9,978 nucleotides of DNA from CAYNTC01 sp964432925 (GTDB taxonomy: Bacteria > Planctomycetota > Phycisphaerae > Sedimentisphaerales > Anaerobacaceae). This document shows, in pieces, positions 7,340 to 9,978 of this stretch (its first letter is position 1; each line of letters begins with the position of its first letter). The DNA lies in NCBI GenBank assembly GCA_964432925.1, contig CAYSPM010000106.1, forward strand, positions 1 through 9,978, given 5' to 3'. The position numbers were made by a program, and so were the translations under genes. The notes under the pieces were generated by a model. That model saw only the letters and a program-made list of their open reading frames with translations, did not search any database and was not told the origin of the DNA.

Positions 7340-7346
7340 AAAGACC

Positions 7347-9978
7347 ATGGAAACGCTCAAACACACAACAGTATTTCTCATGTTGGTTGTCGGTATCGCG
7401 GCAGTGACAGCGCCGGCGAAATCACCGAGTGCTTTGCTGCAAGAAGCGCTCTACGCCGAAGAGGTCGAGGGCAATCTCGATACCGCAATCAAGACCTACC
7501 AGCAGGTAATCGACGATCGTTCAGCGCAAAGGTCGCATCTCGCTCAGGCTATATATCGCCAGGGCATGTGCTATCTCAAGCTCAAAAATGAGAGCCAGGC
7601 GAGCCAGAACTTCCAAAAGCTTGTCAGCCAGTTCAGCGACCAGACAGACATTATCAAGAAAGTCCAACCAATGCTGGAGGATATTATCAACCGTGACCCC
7701 GCTGATTTGATGCCGCCCGAGACCCTTGTCTACGTGGAATTAGGAAGTCCGGGCAAACAAATCGAGACAATTTTGAACCTGCTGAAAGGCACGCCGTTCG
7801 AAAATCCGCTCGCTGTTATACCCGGCCCAAGAGGCCCCATTGGCCCAGGTGGTGCATCCCCCGACCAAATCCTCGCAAGCTTGCTAAATCCAAGTATGAT
7901 AGCTGAATTCAAGAAAATACGGGGAATGGCTGTCGGTGTCACAAGTGTTCAACAGGATAATCCTCCAATGGTTGCAGTTCTGTATCCGGGAAAAAGTGAT
8001 GCTTTGCGGGGCATTATTTTAGCGTTGTTGGGTATTGTTGCGCAACCAGGCGAGCCAATTGAAGGTATGACATCGCTAATAATTAAAGATTCAGCAGGCA
8101 TCGTTTACGACGATAACGTAATAATCCTCGCACAACCATTAGAGCAATTGACCTGGTGCGTGAAACAACATTTGGGCCTTACAAGCAATCCAACCCTTGC
8201 ATCGAGTAATAAATCTTTCGCCAAGATCAGTAAGAAAGCCCGCAACGAAAACTTAATGACTCTTTGGGCTAACGTCGACGAACTATACACCGGACTCTTA
8301 AGGCAATTTCCAGCTGGCGAGAGTCCAAAACAGATTCTATGGGCCAATGCCATTGCCGATTTTGGCAGCATTGACGATCTGATTTCGTACTTGTCCATAA
8401 ACGATGTTGGCCTTATATGCGAGACTAACATTACCTTCAGAGATGGACATAACTGTCTTGTTTATGACATGATCCGAACTCCCAATTTGACCAAGGCTGG
8501 CCTCGAGGCCGTACCGCCCGAAGCTATTGGTCTTATTAGCTTTGCCTTGGGCCAGCCTGATGGAGCTCAGGCAAAAGCTGTAAGTCAGAGGCTCCAGAAT
8601 GTAACCGGCCTTGATATTGGCCGTGAGATATTTGCCAACATAGAGCAGTTAACATTGTTTGCTGTACCTTGTGAGCTAGGTGGTGGTGAAGGTCTTCCGC
8701 AACTGCCGGCAAGTCTCGGCCTGGCGATAACAAGCCATGACCCCCAGCAAACTCGTCAGATTCTCACAACTATCCTAGGAACGGTTAATTTGATGATTGG
8801 TGACCAACAGGCTGGCCAAACAGATGCCTCGGCAGGCAGGTACCAGGTTGGCCTTGTCAATGACCAGCGGCTGTATTGTTATATGGACCAGGCAAACAAA
8901 ACGACTATTCTATCGCTTAACCGTGACATTACGGATGCCTCGATTGCAGCAGTGAAGAAACGCAAATCTGTTTGCAACGACGGAGTTTTGAAAGATGCTG
9001 TGAATCGACTATCGCCGACGACAAGTAAAGTTGTCCTGTTGAACGTTGGTGGAGCGATTCGCACGGCTGCTCCAGGAATAGTCTCGCCTTTCGAAGGCGA
9101 CACAAGAGACAGTTTGCAGCAGGCGCTATCTCAATTGGCTCAGGCTTGCAATCAGACTCTTGTTGAGCTGAGCACAGACGAGAAGCTCAACGAATTTACC
9201 TCGCGATCTCAGATAACAAATCTACCACCTGTTAGTAATATTGTCGGCCCGGCAACTGAAATATCAAGAATCATCGGCCAGGCGAAAGCACAAGCCGAAA
9301 CTAAACGCCGACAGGAAGAAAGGCCTGCGACAATAAAAAAGACAAGCCAAGCTCCTGTGATTGATGGTAAGGCAGAAGGCTTGTGGTCAGATGCTAAAAA
9401 GTATGAGATTGGCAATGTAATATACTCACCTGTCTCATCCGATGAAGACCTCTCCGCTTACTACAAGGCTATGTGGGATGCAGAGAATCTATACCTGCTT
9501 GTGGATGTGATCGACGATGAGCTGAAAAATGATTCCGAGGAATACTATTATGATGACACAGTTGAGGTTTTCATTGATGCTGACAATTCCAAGGAAAGTG
9601 GTTATGGTGAAAACGATTATACATACAATTTTAACTGGGATAGAACCAGCCCTAGCATGGAAGAGCGGGGACAACCCTACCAAAATGATGACATCAAATT
9701 TGCGTTAGCAACATCTGCTGATGGTTATCTGCTGGAAATAAAATTTCCGTGGTCGTCTCTGGGAACAAAACCAGCCGCTGGCGTAAAGATAGGTCTGGAT
9801 GTTCATGTGAACGATGACGATGATGGCGGAGAACGTGACACTAAGCTTACATGGCGAGATAAACACGACAACGCCTGGCAGAATCCAAACGTCTTTGGGA
9901 CTGCCGAATTAGCTGGTTTGATCGGCTGGTGGAAGCTTGATGAAAGTGAAGGCTCTATTGCTGTTGACAGTTCCGGCA
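7347..9978 (+). CDS. Large secreted protein with TPR-like, CBM9-like and LamG-type regions, 3'-partial
   Basis: The frame is open for 877 codons to the right edge with no stop. Residues 1-24 form a Sec signal peptide (METLKHTT, then a hydrophobic core, then TAPA), with likely cleavage around 24. Residues about 27-115 look like TPR repeats (AIYRQGMCYLKL, SQASQNFQKLVSQFS). Residues about 122-645 are a region of unknown function beginning PPETLVYVELGSPGKQ; I know similar openings only from uncharacterised planctomycete-type exported proteins. A charged, helix-prone linker at about 645-665 precedes a CBM9-like domain at about 668-856 (APVIDGKAEGLW, AMWDAENLYLLVDVIDDE, DDTVEVFIDAD, YLLEIKFPWSSL). 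From 858, GWWKLDESEGSIAVDSSG is the usual start of a LamG/concanavalin A-like domain that continues outside the window. CBM9 and LamG domains generally bind carbohydrate, so a surface or extracellular glycan-binding role is inferred. A short collagen-like run (GPRGPIGPG) is at 160-168. The Pho-box-like site upstream may control it. Confidence 0.88.
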   Translation, partial: METLKHTTVFLMLVVGIAAVTAPAKSPSALLQEALYAEEVEGNLDTAIKTYQQVIDDRSAQRSHLAQAIYRQGMCYLKLKNESQASQNFQKLVSQFSDQTDIIKKVQPMLEDIINRDPADLMPPETLVYVELGSPGKQIETILNLLKGTPFENPLAVIPGPRGPIGPGGASPDQILASLLNPSMIAEFKKIRGMAVGVTSVQQDNPPMVAVLYPGKSDALRGIILALLGIVAQPGEPIEGMTSLIIKDSAGIVYDDNVIILAQPLEQLTWCVKQHLGLTSNPTLASSNKSFAKISKKARNENLMTLWANVDELYTGLLRQFPAGESPKQILWANAIADFGSIDDLISYLSINDVGLICETNITFRDGHNCLVYDMIRTPNLTKAGLEAVPPEAIGLISFALGQPDGAQAKAVSQRLQNVTGLDIGREIFANIEQLTLFAVPCELGGGEGLPQLPASLGLAITSHDPQQTRQILTTILGTVNLMIGDQQAGQTDASAGRYQVGLVNDQRLYCYMDQANKTTILSLNRDITDASIAAVKKRKSVCNDGVLKDAVNRLSPTTSKVVLLNVGGAIRTAAPGIVSPFEGDTRDSLQQALSQLAQACNQTLVELSTDEKLNEFTSRSQITNLPPVSNIVGPATEISRIIGQAKAQAETKRRQEERPATIKKTSQAPVIDGKAEGLWSDAKKYEIGNVIYSPVSSDEDLSAYYKAMWDAENLYLLVDVIDDELKNDSEEYYYDDTVEVFIDADNSKESGYGENDYTYNFNWDRTSPSMEERGQPYQNDDIKFALATSADGYLLEIKFPWSSLGTKPAAGVKIGLDVHVNDDDDGGERDTKLTWRDKHDNAWQNPNVFGTAELAGLIGWWKLDESEGSIAVDSSG

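Larger units (their letters stand above)
6979..7346. other. AT-rich divergent intergenic region
   Basis: This gap of about 370 bp separates the minus-strand operon from the plus-strand secreted-protein gene and should carry both promoters. I see no gene in it. Besides the promoter candidates listed separately, it holds a 9-bp direct repeat AAAGCCACT at 7103-7111 and 7133-7141, and TATATCCCT at 7092-7100 and 7184-7192. It also has a short inverted repeat TTAACT/AGTTAA at 7016-7021 and 7031-7036, and a perfect 10-bp palindrome GATAATTATC at 7283-7292. None matches a riboswitch or attachment site that I recognise. Confidence 0.7.

Noticed and set aside
7818..7860. Collagen-like domain in the secreted protein
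   Set aside because: Only about three Gly-X-Y triplets (GPRGPIGPG) are present, far too few for a triple helix.
8105..8431. Minus-strand open frame of 108 codons within the secreted-protein gene
   Set aside because: It is antisense to a continuous plus-strand coding frame that has a signal peptide and domains; it shows no domain of its own.

Overview
This window most likely comes from a planctomycete, probably of the Phycisphaerae/Sedimentisphaerales kind, or a close relative in the PVC group. That is inferred from gene style. There is a very long ankyrin-repeat protein whose blocks end in HGAKE. There is a large secreted protein joining a TPR-like region, a CBM9-like domain and the start of a LamG-type domain (GWWKLDE...AVDSSG). 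There is also a heme-c beta-propeller beside a large DUF6057-like membrane protein. No rRNA, tRNA or universal marker gene is present, so the placement is soft.

Layout. Positions 1-3287 (+) hold the 3' part of an ankyrin-repeat gene with about 33 recognisable units. The reading frame is open to the left edge, so the gene starts outside the window. The units fall into blocks, and one 102-bp joint between blocks occurs twice without a single base difference. The 92-bp gap to the next, convergent gene holds an unusual inverted array of 8-bp GTNNATGN units.

Positions 3380-6978 (-) form a two-gene operon. The upstream gene encodes a polytopic membrane protein with a helical-repeat tail (DUF6057-like). 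The downstream gene encodes a membrane-anchored, TolB/PD40-like beta-propeller with a CXXCH heme-c site. The two genes overlap by ATGA, so they are probably translationally coupled, and their products probably work together at the cell envelope. Their biochemical role is not known to me.

Positions 6979-7346 are an AT-rich divergent intergenic region. It contains a perfect TATAAT facing the operon. Facing the other gene it contains a Pho-box-like pair of 7-mers (CCGTAAC-AAAA-CTGTAAC) placed 10 bp before a good -10 element.

Positions 7347-9978 (+) hold the first 877 codons of a large secreted protein that runs off the right edge. It has a signal peptide, a TPR-like region, a long planctomycete-style central region of unknown function, a CBM9-like domain and the start of a LamG/concanavalin A-like domain.

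The best candidates for something undescribed are the coupled DUF6057/heme-propeller pair, the inverted 8-bp array, and the possible phosphate-type control of the secreted protein. I see no CRISPR array, insertion sequence, integrase or known defence system.
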